From assembly GCA_006538405.1 (NCBI GenBank), contig BJKQ01000014.1, forward strand, positions 682,001 to 746,000: 64,000 nucleotides of DNA. Direction: 5' to 3'. Origin of the DNA: Hansfordia pulvinata (taxonomy: Eukaryota > Ascomycota > Sordariomycetes > Xylariales). The translations under genes were made by a program, and so were the position numbers. The notes under the pieces were generated by a model. That model saw only the letters and a list, made by a program, of their open reading frames with translations, searched no databases and was not told the DNA's origin. Below, one piece after another: positions 24,392-37,200 of this stretch (position 1 is its first letter; each line of letters opens with the position of its first letter).

Positions 24392-26214
24392 TCAGTCTTT
24401 GCCCTGCACCTTTTCCGCTACCCTGGCGTTCTTTTGGTATCTGATGACAGACAGCGTGATGACAAAGCCTGCCAAGCAGGCGCACAGCGTGACAGCGTAG
24501 GCGGCTCGGTAGCATTCGATTCCATCGGTGCACGACCGCACGCCGTCGGCATCCACCACGGAGTGCTTATCGAACACTGATCCGTAGAACAGATTGAACA
24601 GGTTGCTGGACACCACGGGAGAAAGTGTCATGGTGCCCCAGTTCTGCGAGAGGCCCTGGATGCCAAAAGTCTCGGCGACAATTGACGGCGCAACACCGAA
24701 TAGAAATCCGTAGCCGAGCCCGCTGAAGCCTGAGACAAACCCAAGATAATTTGGGTTGACTATGTTCAAGGCACATAGCTGGGCAATGGAAAAGATTAGA
24801 GAGGCCAAGACCAGGCACCAGACCCTGCTGGCGTTCATGACTTTGACCAGGAAATCAGAGCCCACGCCGCTGAGCAGCCTGCCGGTGAAGCTGCCTAGCG
24901 ACAGGATGGATACGTGCATTTGCTGGTGGAGTGCAATGGTCTTGACATCCATCGAATCGTCAAAGTGCTTCCAGAGCGCCATGGCGTTATTTCCAATATT
25001 GCTGCGCGCGGTCAGTGTTGGTCTTGCGCCATTACGCTCCGCACGGGATACTTGTCGTGTACTCACTTGATTGTCATGAGTCCTATGCCGGATAGAATGC
25101 CCATGATCGAGAACAGCTGCCAAAACTCAATGTTCTGCAGCATCTGCCAGCCACGGATATCTACACGATAGCAACGATCCACATCAATACGGTCCTGCAC
25201 CTCGAATCGACTGAATTGATTGGGCAAAGAGGAATGCGAAAACGAAGATGATCTGGAGGCTGAAAGGGGGGAAGGTGCTTCGTCATCGAGCTCGAAGCTC
25301 TCCGGGGCCGGAATAGACTCGGTATCTTGTGTTCGAGGCGGTGGTCGGGAGGCAGAGGACGATGGGGCATCGTAGGAAGCATGCGCCTCTTCCCCGTGAT
25401 CATCAGAGGCAGCGTGGGCCTTAATTGCAGGGGAAGACTTACCAGGTTCTGGCTGCTCGCGACCTTTGGCGAGGCCGCCTTTTGGCTCGAACGAGCTCCC
25501 GCGGTGCATTTGGTGCGACTCGCCAAAGCCGGGCTCCGCGTCGGGGACGGAGCGGTACGCGGGCTTGGGGGGAGCACCCGCAGGAAGAAAAGCCGAATAT
25601 GATCATGCCGAAGGTGCCGCAGGTCAAGACCAGCAAGAAGCGGCCAGGGCTTCCGGGGAAGAAGATGGAGCTAACCAAGGAGAAGAAGAAGGCGCTCAGG
25701 CCCAAAGCGGCGAGAGGGAAAGCGGTGGCGGTACCCCGATTGTGCGGCCAGTTGAGGGCTGAGGTCTTCATCGAGGCGGAAAAGGCGAAGCTGCTGCCGA
25801 GACCGGTCAGAGCAGAGCAGAAGCACAGCCAGGGGACGGAGCCCTGGCCGGCGTCGTAGGCGGCATGGAGGGGATAGTAGCCGAGGGCGATCAAGAAGGC
25901 ACCAATGACGACGGCAGGCCGGGGGCCGCGCTTATCGACAAAGATGCCGACGAAGATACCCATGGAATACATGCCCAGGTTGCCCGAGAGGCCAATGAAC
26001 TCGGACTGGGTGGCAGACAAGCCCAGCTTTTCTGCGAACTGGGGAGCCCATGCCGAGTAGACGTACTGAAGAAGTGTATTAGGATACGAGGAGGGTCAGT
26101 GGGAGCAGGGCTGATTGCGCATACATTGGTTCCGCAGGCCAAGGCTATGAGGGTAGCCGCGACGCTAGATACGACACGCGCCCTATATAATTGGTTATCA
26201 AGAGCGGTAGACAT
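24392..26214 (-). CDS. MCH1: MCH1-like major facilitator transporter, frame interrupted
   Basis: Predicted 12-segment MFS transporter of the nodulin-like/Mch1 group, which resembles monocarboxylate permeases; yeast Mch1 is vacuolar and its substrate is unsettled. Exon 1 is 26125-26214, exon 2 25067-26065, exon 3 24392-25001, with GT-AG introns of 59 and 65 nt. The N half reads YVYSAWAPQFAEKLGLSATQ, IFVDKRGPRP and a TFGMIIFG segment. A 115-residue hydrophilic loop follows, then EFWQLFSIMGILSGIGLMTINNIG, TGRLLSGVGSDFL and LGYGFLFGVAPSIVAETFG. Exon lengths sum to 1699 nt, two short of a full frame. The breaks are at about 25597-25600 (T4 where GFFFLRV needs T5) and 25575-25580 (C6 where PPKPAYRSVP needs C7). 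With both restored the frame is 567 codons. Either two undercalled homopolymers or a recent pseudogene; the conserved flanks favour the first. Confidence 0.85.
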
Positions 26215-28304
26215 GTTGGCAGGGCGTGGATCGAGGGCGGCGAGGAGGGGTGTCGAGGTTGGGTTGCTGTCGATGTTGGCAACGAGAGCAAGAAGCTGAC
26301 GAGGGGCCGCGAGCCTGCGCAATCTACAAGCAGCCAGCTAGGCGGGAAAAACACGAGAGAAGGCTGGCAGGTCTAGGTACTCGTAGGTGCACGCTGAGAG
26401 GCGGTCAAATTGAACGGGCGGACTGATGAGAGGCTGGAGCCGAGTGAAACAGAGGCTGGCGGTTTCCCAAATAGCAAGCAATGGCGGGGCAGTGACCAGA
26501 CGGTGGTGGCAGCGCATGCGTCTGCGACGGCGGGGAGTGTAGGCGCGGGCGAGCTGAGTTAGACCATCTAATCAGTGGCCGAGGGTGCAGCTCGCGGTGG
26601 GCGCGCAATGGCGTGAGGGCGTAGTCTAGAAGGTCTCTCGAGAAGAGGGCATCTCGTGAATGATGGCATGTGAAGTGAAGTTCCCAAGCAGCAAGGAGCG
26701 AGCGAGTGGCGAGTACCGGAGCAACGGCGACAGATAGCAGAGGCGACAGGGACAGACAGACAAGAAGCGGAGAGAAAGGACAAGCTGGCGAAGAAGCGAA
26801 TGCGGACCGCAGAGGGAGTGTTCAAGAAGCCATGGGCGAAAGGCGAAGCCAAGAAAGACGAGGCGCACGATAGTCGGCCGCCAATGGTGGCAGAGGGTTC
26901 AGGTTCAGCAAGGAGATGAGCTGTCATCTGCCGCGCGCAGCCGGTTCCAGCGAGCCCCAAGGTTATGTCAGATTTACTTGTATGAGTGAGTACGTTGCAG
27001 CGGCGTCGTGGGCAGTCGCAACGAAAGCAAAAGGCGGCCGCGGCTTCCCATGCCGATCACGAGGTACCCTCGATCTCAGAGCAGTCCCTGGGGATACAGC
27101 GGCTACAAGTAGCGATCACCAGAGCACGGCAGGCGCAATACGGGGTCTCGATGTACTGATCAGTCGGAGTGGTGGCATGGATCTCGCCTGGTGAACTTGT
27201 TGCTCCTGTTATTATTAGCGGACAGTAGTACGCGGCCCTACCCACCAGAGGCCCAGTTCCCCGGCGCATTCCCCTGGCCCAGGGCTGCTGGGGGCTGCGC
27301 TTGGCCCGCTTGGGCCTTGGCCGCGTAGCTCGGCATCTCGTCAGAGCCACCTTGCGACACATGGATGCATCCATGGCAGTGCTCGAGGGCTCTGGAAGGG
27401 TGCCGACCTGCCGGAGGGGTGAGACACGCGTACTGGACTGGACAGCCATGACGGGAGGGCTGTGTCAAATCCCGAGTTCTCGAATCTGTCTGCCTTCTCC
27501 GGCATTAGATGGATTTACTCATACGAGATAAAGGCATTCGTCCACTGACTTGACCAAAGAAGCGTATCCAAAAGATGGGTAACGTGACCTAACAGCCTCG
27601 ACTGTTACACGAGCCCGAGGTGCGCGCGACGTGCCTCTTAATTATTATTTATCATGAAGATATCAATTCTTGACAGAAACCCGCGCAAAATGCGACTATT
27701 GAATTGCATGCATGAGCGTCAATGGAAACGTGTGTACGAGTACTTACGTTGAGGCGCTCCGGTCGCGGCACATCGGTTGTCTCGCACTTGAGGCATGAAT
27801 AGGTACATGTAGATGAGATCCACTCACAGACAACGGTGAACAGCTTCAAGTGAGGGACAGCCTGGGTCCGAGTAGATACCTAAGGTACGAATATGGGTCA
27901 TTCACGAGCAGGGCCATAGGCAGGCATCCGTATGTATGAATACCGTACCTACCTAAATCGGGTACCGCGAAGCGCCAGCAGTTGGCAACGGCACAGCGGC
28001 AGGTGTGGGGTTCGGCGGCTACGTAATGCCGCCCGCCGGAAGGAATACATTCGAAACCACCACATGCTCCGCCACGGCTGGGTACCGCCAACAGGCTCCG
28101 TCGTAGACTCCTCGTACTGACCATCACCACCGACCTACCTGCCTACCTCCGACATCACCGCATCTCCATCGACCACTTTGCGCCTCGGCCTCCCCCGCCT
28201 CTTAGCCATCGTCGCCGGCATCGTGCGCCCCTTCCAATAGTCCGCCACCACTCCCGCGACCTGGTCGTACCAATAGTTCCGGCTGCTCGTCCTCGCGGCA
28301 CAAC
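26215..28304. other. Divergent spacer MCH1 / TMS1
   Basis: 2.1 kb between two start codons, so both promoters should lie here. No gene supported. The part near 26215-26900 is purine-rich on the plus strand, i.e. pyrimidine-rich in the direction of MCH1. TACTCGTA and TACCTACC words occur near 26384, 27736, 27945 and 28108-28145. Confidence 0.55.
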
Positions 28305-29821
28305 ATGGGCGCCCTCCTCTCCATCCCGCTGCTGGCGGTCCCCAGCGCCGGCACTGTACGCAGCGCCTCCCGAATCTCCCCTCCACGCCAAGTGCTTTGC
28401 TGACTGACACAAAACAATAGCTCATGTCATGCGCTGCTAGCTGCTGCGGCGCCGCGACCTGCTCGATGGTCTGCAGCGCTTGCGGCAAGTGCGGCAACAG
28501 TATCGCCACCCGTATTGCCTACGCCCTCCTGCTGCTCGTCAACTCCATCCTCGCCTGGATCATGCTCACGCCCTGGGCGATCGACAAGCTTCAGAACCTC
28601 ATGCTGGATTATGTCAAGATCGACTGCCCCAACGGCGCTTGCCACGGCTGGCTTGCTGTCCATCGCATCAGCTTCGCGCTCGGCCTGCTGCACCTCATCC
28701 TCACCGGCCTCCTCTTCGGCGTCCGCTCCTCCAAGAACCCCCGTGCCGCGATCCAGAACGGCTACTGGGGACCGAAGATCATTGCGTGGCTCGCCTTCAT
28801 CGTCCTCTCCTTCCTCATTCCCGACCCCTTCTTCAAGGTCTGGGGCAATGTCATCTCCTTCATCGGCGGCATGCTCTTCCTCATCCTCGGCCTCATCCTC
28901 CTCGTCGATCTGGCTCACACCTGGGCCGAGTACTGCCTCGCCCAGATTGAGGACACCGACTCCAAGGTCTGGCGCGTCGTGCTCATTGGCTCGACCCTGT
29001 CCATGTACATCGCCTCGATCGCCATGACCATCGTGCAGTACATTTTCTTCGCCAAGTCCGGCTGCTCGATGAATCAGGCCGCCATCACCATCAACCTCCT
29101 CTTCTGGATTGCCATCTCTTTCATCTCTGTGCACCCTACAGTCCAGGAGTACAACCCCAAGGCTGGCCTGGCCCAGGCCGCCATGGTCGCGGTCTACTGC
29201 ACATACCTCACCATGTCCGCCGTCTCGATGGAACCTGACGACCGCCAGTGCAACCCGCTCATCCGAGCCCAGGGCACCCGCACCACGTCGGTCGTCATCG
29301 GCGCCATAGTCACCATGCTGACTGTCGCTTACACCACCACCCGTGCTGCCACCCAGACGCTGGGCCTTGGCGGCTCGCGCGGCGGCATCCGTCTTCCTGA
29401 AGGCGACGACGAGCACGACCTCGTCACCCAGCAGCCCACCCGTCGCCGCGAGATGCGCGCCGAGACCCTGCGACGCGCCGTCGAAGAGGGCAGTCTGCCC
29501 GCCGACGCGCTGCTGTCTGACGACGAGGACGACGAGGACGGCGCAAGCGGCAACACGCCCCAAGACGATGAGCGCACCAACACCCAATACAACTACTCCG
29601 TCTTCCACATCATCTTCTTCCTCGCGACCTGCTGGGTTGGAAGCCTTCTCGTTTCCGGCTGGCACGGGGAGGAGGCCATGAGCCAGGACGGGTTCGCCAC
29701 CGTTGGCCGCACCTACTGGGCCAGTTGGGTCAAGATTGTCAGCGCCTGGGTGTGCTACGCGCTCTACATCTGGACACTGATCGCCCCCGTCGTCTTGCCG
29801 GACCGCTTCGACTTCTCCTAA
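28305..29821 (+). CDS. TMS1: TMS1 / SERINC-family membrane protein
   Basis: Polytopic membrane protein of the serine incorporator (SERINC/Tms1) family, linked to serine-lipid metabolism in endomembranes; a transport mechanism is not established. A short first exon (28305-28355, 17 codons, MGALLSIPLLAVPSAGT) is followed by a 65-nt GT-AG intron with a CTGACTGAC branch region. Exon 2 (28421-29821) begins LMSCAASCCGAATCSMVCSACGKC, the cysteine-rich signature of the family. Total 483 residues, about 10-11 hydrophobic segments. An acidic cytosolic loop (DALLSDDEDDEDGAS) precedes the last two segments, and the protein ends PVVLPDRFDFS. Starting only at the internal ATG 28424 would lose the conserved first segment, so the two-exon model is preferred. 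It is convergent with PMS1. Confidence 0.96.
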
Positions 29822-30777
29822 TCGATCAGGCCTTTTCTTGGAATCTGGTGCACTCCGATAGCTTTTTCCTTGCAGTCATTCCACTTATACCATGCGGTCG
29901 ATTCCGTTTCGACTCGCACTTTCCTATCGTTTCTTGGGTTATCAACAACAGGCGGGCAGCATTGATTTTTTTCTTCTCTCTGGAGGTTAGCTTGCATTTA
30001 TTGTTCGTGCTGCGCTTATGCTTTCCATATTTCCGTCTGCCTCAGCAACAGAGCCCACGGGGGCTGGGGTGGGATCATCCATGTACATACCCGGCATCGT
30101 TTCTTTCCGTTCTGCTTCTGTTGCAGGGGTCGAGGGGGCAAATTGGAGGCTATCAGGCCTCTTTGGTTTTCCTCTCAACTCAGCTGAGTGCTTCAATGCC
30201 ATCGAGGGCTGAACGAAAGACACCCTGCTTGCCGAAAGGAGAGGGCGGGAAGCAAAGTATATTATACCTAGCTGCATGTATGTCGCTACGATTAATGTGG
30301 AGTTTTGACCGCCGGGCCACACGGCTGGCAAACACGACGTGTTTCCTATGACTGTTCGCAGGCGTCTCGCCGTAACCTGTGTACATGGGAGTAGCTCTAG
30401 ACCTCCAGGTAAAGGTGGCCGTAACCATGTGTCCCAAAATCCCGCGTGCCCATAGGCATTGTGATCATGATCTGCGAAGATGGAACGCCTTGCCTGCAAT
30501 TATGAAAAGGGTATATTGGATAGTGAGATATGTAGCATCTACCGGGCTGTCAATGACCACCGTCGACCTACCTGTCAGTAGGGCATTGAATTGTACTTGA
30601 TACAGAGAAAGTGGTATCTGAGCAGCTATATTTCATATCACCCGTCGCTGGCCAACTCGCCATAGCACCGTAGTGCTGCACTTGGACGCCAGAAAACCCC
30701 CCCTGTCCCAATAGCCGGTACGGAGGGCACCACCATACTGACCCTCCTGCTGCATTCCCTCGCAGCCTCCTTCCCCC
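29822..30777. other. Convergent 3' spacer TMS1 / PMS1
   Basis: No gene supported in 956 nt; both flanking genes end here. It contains T-rich stretches near 29960-29985. Confidence 0.6.
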
Positions 30778-33700
30778 TCAGCCGCTGGCCAGGTAAGCCG
30801 CCCAGTCGGTCCGATCGCCCTCGCCCTCGCCCTCGCCCTCGCCTTCGCGCCAGGCCATACCGGCCCAAGCGTCCAGGCTGCACAGGTGCCGCATGGTCGG
30901 CCGGCCGTGGGGGCAGTTCCAGGGCTTGTCGAGCTCGCCCATGTGGCGCACGAGGCGCTGCATCTGCCGGCCCGTGAGCGAGCGCCCGATCATGACGCTG
31001 CTGCGGCAGGCGCGCATGGCGAACATCTTGCGGACCTTGGACGGGCGGGGCACCGAGGCGAGCGACGAGGAGAGGGACGCCGAGTCGGCAGGCGGCTGGT
31101 GCGGGTGGTCCGTCAGTAGCGAGATGAGCTCCTCCAGGTCGGCGAGCGAAAATGTCGTCTCGCGGCTCAGTGGCAGGCTGAGCAGCTGGCACCTCTGGCC
31201 CACGGGGTAGTCGCCGCTCTCGTCAACCTGGACGGCGAACCCGTTGGTCTCCAGCACCCCAAGGTTCTCCTTGACGACCTCCTCCTCCAGCGCCGTCAGC
31301 TCCAGCGCCTTGGGCTGCACGAGCCGCTGAGACTGCACGACCGTGCTGGCCTGCAGCCGCTCAAAATTGTACTTCTCGTCCGTGGCGTGCTGGTCGATGA
31401 TGAACATCTCCTCGCTGGTCTCGTCGTGGACGCGACCGCCCAAATTTGACTTGCCGTCGTCTTTGTGGCTGGGCTGCTGGCCCGGCCGAGTCGCCAGGAT
31501 GAAGCCAAGGTTGAACTGACCGATGATCTTCATGCGCCCAAAGTCGGATTTCGAGATGGTGAGGGATAGCTTGTCCTCTGCATCATCGGCGTCAAGCCTA
31601 TTCACGGTCGGTGACGACTCGGAGCTCGGGAGGAAAGCCCCTTGCCAATCTGCGCTGGCATCAAGGAGCTCCCTCAAACTTTGCTCGCTCGTGCGCAGAG
31701 TCTGCTCGAGCTGGTAGGTGGCATCTTTCTTCTTCGTGCCACCCTTGACAAAAGTTTGGCTTCTCTTCTGTGTCTCCTCTGACGGCTCCCCTGAAGTATC
31801 ATCAGCCACGGCTACATTCGCTCGAGCCTTAGCATCGGCATCGGCCAGCGCACGCGCTTCGATTTCGTCTATGTAGTCGTCATCTGGATCGCCTGGGGCA
31901 TCTTTGGCACTCTGGGCATCTTCCGAAAGGGCTTCCTGGCGCTCCGAGTCATCTTCGTGCTCCCTTGTGGGAGAAGGCGCATCGGCATCAGAAGCCTGGT
32001 CACCATCCTCGTCGTCGCCGCTTGGGTCAGCTTCTTCCTCTAGCTCTTGGGGTTCATCCTCTCGCATGGGCTCGTTCATTTCCTCGTCTTCTTCATTGTC
32101 GCTGACAAATAAGTTTTCACTCGCCGAATCGGACTCATCCGACTTTTCGATCGTCTCGCTTGATACCCCAAGTGAACTTTGCTGACCTGCGGCCTTGTTG
32201 GACTGGGCAGAGAACATCTGGGAGAGGCGACCTTTGAAGGACGGCACTGGGACACTTGACTTGGCCTGGTTGCGCACGCTCGAGGGCCTTGGCTGTGGCG
32301 ATACGGCCTTGGTGCGCTTTGCTGATGACCCTATCGTACTCGTCGTCGTCGCCTCGCCAATAGTGATGGTGGCAACCTCCGGGGCCGCACGCTTCAGGCT
32401 TCGCGAAGGACTGGACCTGCCAGCCCAGGTTTCCGGGACGCGTGACGGCAATACAACAGCTGGGATCGGAGATTCCTGTGCGTCTTTGGGTTTTGGTCGC
32501 TCCGCGTTGGGCCTGTTGAGCAGCTCCATGTGCTCGTTGAAGTCCTTGACCTGCTGAGCCGGCTCTGGCTGTTCGCGCATGGGTGATGATGATGGGGGTT
32601 CAACTGGTATGACATCAGCCTCAAGAGAGTCATCGTCTTCATCCCCATGCTGGCCCTGATCGATGCCGATGGGCACCTCATTTCTTGGCTTGGTGAACTC
32701 CTTCTGCGCTTTGCTGGCGGCCTGCTCGTCTGAAGATGAACTGCTGCGCCGTGCTGTCGACCTACGTTCAGCCCAGCGACTCATCAAGCTCTGTGTTTGA
32801 TCATTGCCGCCACTCCCGGACTGCATAATCGTTGCATTTAGAGGCCGGCCATCATCGTTTGACTGTGCAGCTTGGCCATTATCGAGGTGTTGAGACTTCT
32901 GACCGCTTATTGGCGCCGGACCTTGTTTCTCAGACCCAGCTCTTGACGCGTCAGGCTTGCCGAGTGAGAGCTGCCGGTACGACGTGTGCTTGGGGAGGGA
33001 TAGCTGGGACGTCGGTACCGCGTAGTCCTGGGCCTCGAAAAGAGCCACGAGAGACTCTCTAAGATTCTCGAGCATCCGTGATTGGTCATGCAGCAGGATG
33101 GTGCGCTTATCCGGACTCACGTTGACGTCGTAAAGGTGAGTGTCGAGCTGAATATCAGCAAAGATGAAGGGAGACTGCGAGGTGTTATATGACTTGTACA
33201 CCTCGTTGAATACTTTCGCGAACTGCGGTAGCCCACATGGCCGTGCATTGACAAAGAACATCTGCCTGTCGGGCGTCTGACGACCTTCTCCATGGGCTGG
33301 CCGTGACACGTGACCCTTGACGAGAATTTCCTTGGTGCTGTCGTCGTGCTGGACTATCCGCTGGTGGGCGGGGACGGCTGTCGGTTCCAGCTCGAGTTTC
33401 AGCTCGAGAGGAATGAGAACGGTCAAAGTCTTGGCTCCGAATACGTTGGCTATATTTTCGCGGGTGGTCGGGTTACCCTTGGTGGAGAAGAGGACGATGC
33501 GCTTGCCCTTGGTGGGTTGCTGGGAAACGGAAAACTTGACATCTGTCTGGATGCAGGCGTACTGGTTGAGCACACCGATGACTTTGTTCCACTCTCTTTT
33601 GATGTTCCTTTCCAGCTCGCGGCGACGCACGGGCAGGTTGCGAAAGAGACCCTCGACAGATACGGTAGTGCCTCTTTGCGCGGCGACAACACTGGTCGTG

Positions 33701-34226
33701 CGGAGCTTGCCCGAGGTCTCGTACTCAAGCTTGGTGCCCCTGGGAGCATCACCAGCCACGCAGGTGGTAACTGAGAAGGTGGACAGGGCGCACAAGGAAG
33801 ACAACGCTTCACCACGGAATCCAAACGTTTCCAAGGTGGAAAGATCGTCGTATGTGGCGAGTTTGGAGGTGTAGTGCTTGAGAGCGAGTGATTCATAGTT
33901 CTCCTTTGAGATGCCCGAGCCGTTATCTTGGACCTCTATGGAGTCGAGACCCTGATTCTTGAATCGGACGTCTGGAATTAAGCATTTAAGTCAGGGCCCG
34001 TCCTGCTGAGAACGGATTGGAGGGCTGATATACCGACGCTTTTCGCCCCTGCATCGAGGCTGTTTTCCACCAGCTCTTTGACGACAGAGCACAAGTCGAC
34101 AATGACTTGGCCGGACTGGATTTGGTGGACCTTTGGCAGGGGTTAGCATCTCATCGCGTCTGCGGGCCAGTTGAGACCCGGCGATGAACTTACAGTGCGT
34201 CCTTCGATGGCCTTGATGGTTGCCAT
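30778..34226 (-). CDS. PMS1: DNA mismatch repair protein PMS1 (MutL-alpha subunit)
   Basis: MutL homologue that pairs with Mlh1 and nicks DNA during mismatch repair in the nucleus. Exon 1 is 34194-34226, exon 2 34034-34130, exon 3 30778-33971; introns are 62-63 nt and GT-AG. The sum is 3324 nt (1107 residues), closing exactly. The N-terminal GHKL ATPase shows [11 protein letters not shown] (about 30-40), DNGSGI (about 59-64) and [11 protein letters not shown] (about 90-100). A long Ser/Glu/Asp-rich linker covers roughly 380-830. The C-terminal endonuclease region has [13 protein letters not shown], the metal-site motif [12 protein letters not shown] (about 900), ACRSSVMIG (about 1029) and [11 protein letters not shown] (about 1064). 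The last residues include an (EG)5 run encoded by a CCCTCG hexanucleotide repeat (about 30820-30848). A 19-nt poly-C (mRNA sense) lies 18 nt upstream of the ATG. The C-terminal tail after MRHL is longer than I expect for the family. Confidence 0.97.
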
Positions 34227-37200
34227 CACGCACAAAGCCTCGAAGGGGGGGGGGGGGGGGGGGAGCCGCCGGGCCAGACGAGAGGGCCAAGAAGCAAGGG
34301 CACAGATCGAAAGGGAATGGATCAGGCCACCAAAAACCAGAAGCAAGGATGTAGCGAGATCATCGAGGGTCAGTGGGAGCTCAAGCTGTCACCACGTGCA
34401 TCTCATCTCATCAGACACCGCCACCAGGCTTTCACGATGACGGCGATTGTTCGTCGCGTCTTGGGGAGCGGTTTAATTGAAAGTGCCTGCGAGGCGCGTC
34501 TGCACCGATTCTCTGGTCGCGCTTACTCGTAGGCAGGTGCCCGTCCAGACTGGAAGTACCGGGTGTGCTTGCTTCGCGTGCAGAGATACATCTGTCGCTC
34601 ATAGCCCCTACTCTTTTCATACTTTTCGGGACTAGTGCAGTCAATGTCGTGTTTCGCAGCCGGTGCCCTCATAGGTAACCATAGGTACTCGTAGGCGTAG
34701 GTACCTGCCTACCTAGACACATGAGATATTGAGATGTGACCAAAATCTTGAAGCTGGTGCAAAAAGGTCAATGGTCGAACGAATTCCTTGCTCCCTATTT
34801 GCTCCCTATGTGGCATACCTAAAATACCTCGTCTACCAGCTTTCACGTTCTACATGTGAATATTCCCGATGACCCGACCCACGCGCGTGGTGTCGGTCGC
34901 TTTGCATTTGCCCGCACCCGTGGACGTCTGTATGGTGTACGAGTAGAGGACAGTACGATCATGTACTTCCTGAAAATGGGTAAATTATGTAAGGTCCCAT
35001 TCTACTCTTCGCGAGTAGAACACATCCACCTGGCCGCAATGCCGGTATTGGAAGTACTGGTAGATATTCTTACCAAACGTCACCGAGACTTGGCCTGCTT
35101 GGCGGGTACGTCATCTGTCAGCACCAGAATATCTGCCGGGTGCTGATCCTGTTCGAGGGTTGGAATGCGTTGAATCCTCACTTCTGCGCAGTCCCTGGTG
35201 CGCAGCGTCATCCATGACAGATTGCGATATGTCGGCTACCTAGCAGGTGCCTTCGTTCACCCCGTACGAGCACTCAACGTGTGCGCCGGCCCAGGTGTTG
35301 TCAGTGCTGCGGCCAAATATCTCGAGATACATCGACTCTGCATCGCGGTACGAGAGGGGCCGACCCCAGGTACATGTTTAGCACGAGCAGGCGTCAAATG
35401 TACTCTTACATACATCTTCCATTATCGGTCATTGAATGCACGTACTACTGCTATCTTGTGTGCATACCTAACGGGTCGCGATCAAGTCCAGCAGCAGATG
35501 TGCCCTCGAGAGATTTATTTTGAGACGCCGCATTATCATTCTGGATGTACCTATGTAATATTCATGTATATGAGGAACTTAGTATCGACAAGCTACGTAC
35601 GGTGGATAGAGGTTATCGTCAATGGAAGCGACTGCAAGACGCAAACCCAGCATAAGTCGCGTGGCGGGCAACAGAGCTTGCGACACTCGTACCTAGGCAA
35701 GCTATGCACAGCGTATTACAAGTACCTGTGGATGATATCAATTACAGCGTACTATCCAAATGGTGCAATGCAATGCCATGCCATATAGAGGACGACCGAG
35801 AGACAGGCCACGCGGCGTGTCTCGAAGCGGCGACGGCTGGGCCCCAGGGTCGCCAGCTCACAATGGACGCATCGTATCACCACTGTGAGTCCAGCATGGG
35901 TCGTGTGGTCGGGCTGTTACTCAAAACAGCCCTACTGGCTGCTGCCGGCTGCCTGCGACGCCTTGCTTTTACGAGTACACCAGGTCTTGTTACACCTGCG
36001 TGTCGACCGCCCTGGATCCTGCGGGGTTGGATGCCCCAACACGAGATCCCCCCATGCGCCCTATGCCTTCGCTCCCACCTCCCTGGAGCGTTGCGTTGCT
36101 GGTGGGACAAGGTTGGACATGGGTCGTCTTTGCCTTGACCAGCGTGACCGGGTAGGACTGCGCCGTGCTGGTGTGGCCGCTGGCACGACCGGTGGTAGCA
36201 CAAACGAGTACGGGTATCGTGCCTACCAAAAGCCTACCCGGCTCCATCCCCTGTCTCACGAAAGAAATGGTCTGGATGGTGTGATTGCTCTCCAGCTGCG
36301 GTCGCTGCTGTCGCCGCCGCTGCCGCGGCCTACTGTCGTGGTGCTCGCAGCATCAAGCGCTGTTGTCTTCGTCCCCAGTCAATGTGCCGCCTGTACCCGT
36401 ACGAGATCTGTACTCGATACTCCAGGTGCTCGCTCCTTGGCGCGCATGAGATGGCGCGAGGCTTACGACGCCTGCGGGTAGATCTTGCAGCACATGGCCG
36501 GTGCCCAAGATTGGCACATAAGCTGCAAAGCCATCAGCGACAACAACTCTCCACAAGCACACGAGGCGACAGTAACCTTGAGGCGATTAGACAAGCTAGC
36601 AGAGCACCGAGTGTGCCACGTGAGTACGGATACTCATGCTCCGACGAGGTGCACGTCGGGGGCAAGACATGGCTCAAGCCGTTCTCCGCCCCTTTGTGGA
36701 TAATAGCAGATAGCTTGCAATCCCAGCCAGGCTTCCTGAGACCGGGGTTCGAAGAAAAGAAGGCAGCTCGTGACCTAGAAGCCTACGCTACCGCCGGGGG
36801 ATATCGTTCTCAGAGCCAGCCGAGCCAACAGATCAGGGCCCAGCCTGCGACTGGCGTTCATATTCTCCAATGCGTAGTACGAGCGTGCTCGAATACTGCC
36901 TGTTGATGCAAGCCGCATTGCTGATCACGGGGCCGACTGGCCGTGGGGGTGCAGGGTTGGGCTGGCGTGACCACCAGTCGCCATACCAACGGGCACAGCT
37001 GGAGTCCAAGGTTGCGCCGTGTGAGGAAAGATTGACGGCATGCGCCGTCCGCCAACAGGCCTGAACAGGTCGCTTGCCGAATTGCAAACCTGTGGCTGCA
37101 GCTCTGGGCCGCCACGACGAAAATCAAGCCGTCGATGAGGCGTGTCTCGCAGTAATCGCAGCCACCCGGCCCGAGACCCACGGTGGCAGGCAGTCCACGC

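Noticed and set aside
28427..29665. 412-codon minus-strand frame opposite TMS1
   Set aside because: It is the antisense shadow of GC-rich TMS1 coding sequence, rich in Glu/Asp/Gly/Val, with no motif.
35198..36481. Possible genes in the PMS1/BST1 spacer
   Set aside because: Frames of about 200 codons lack motifs and contain intergenic words such as TACCTAC and GAGTAC within them.
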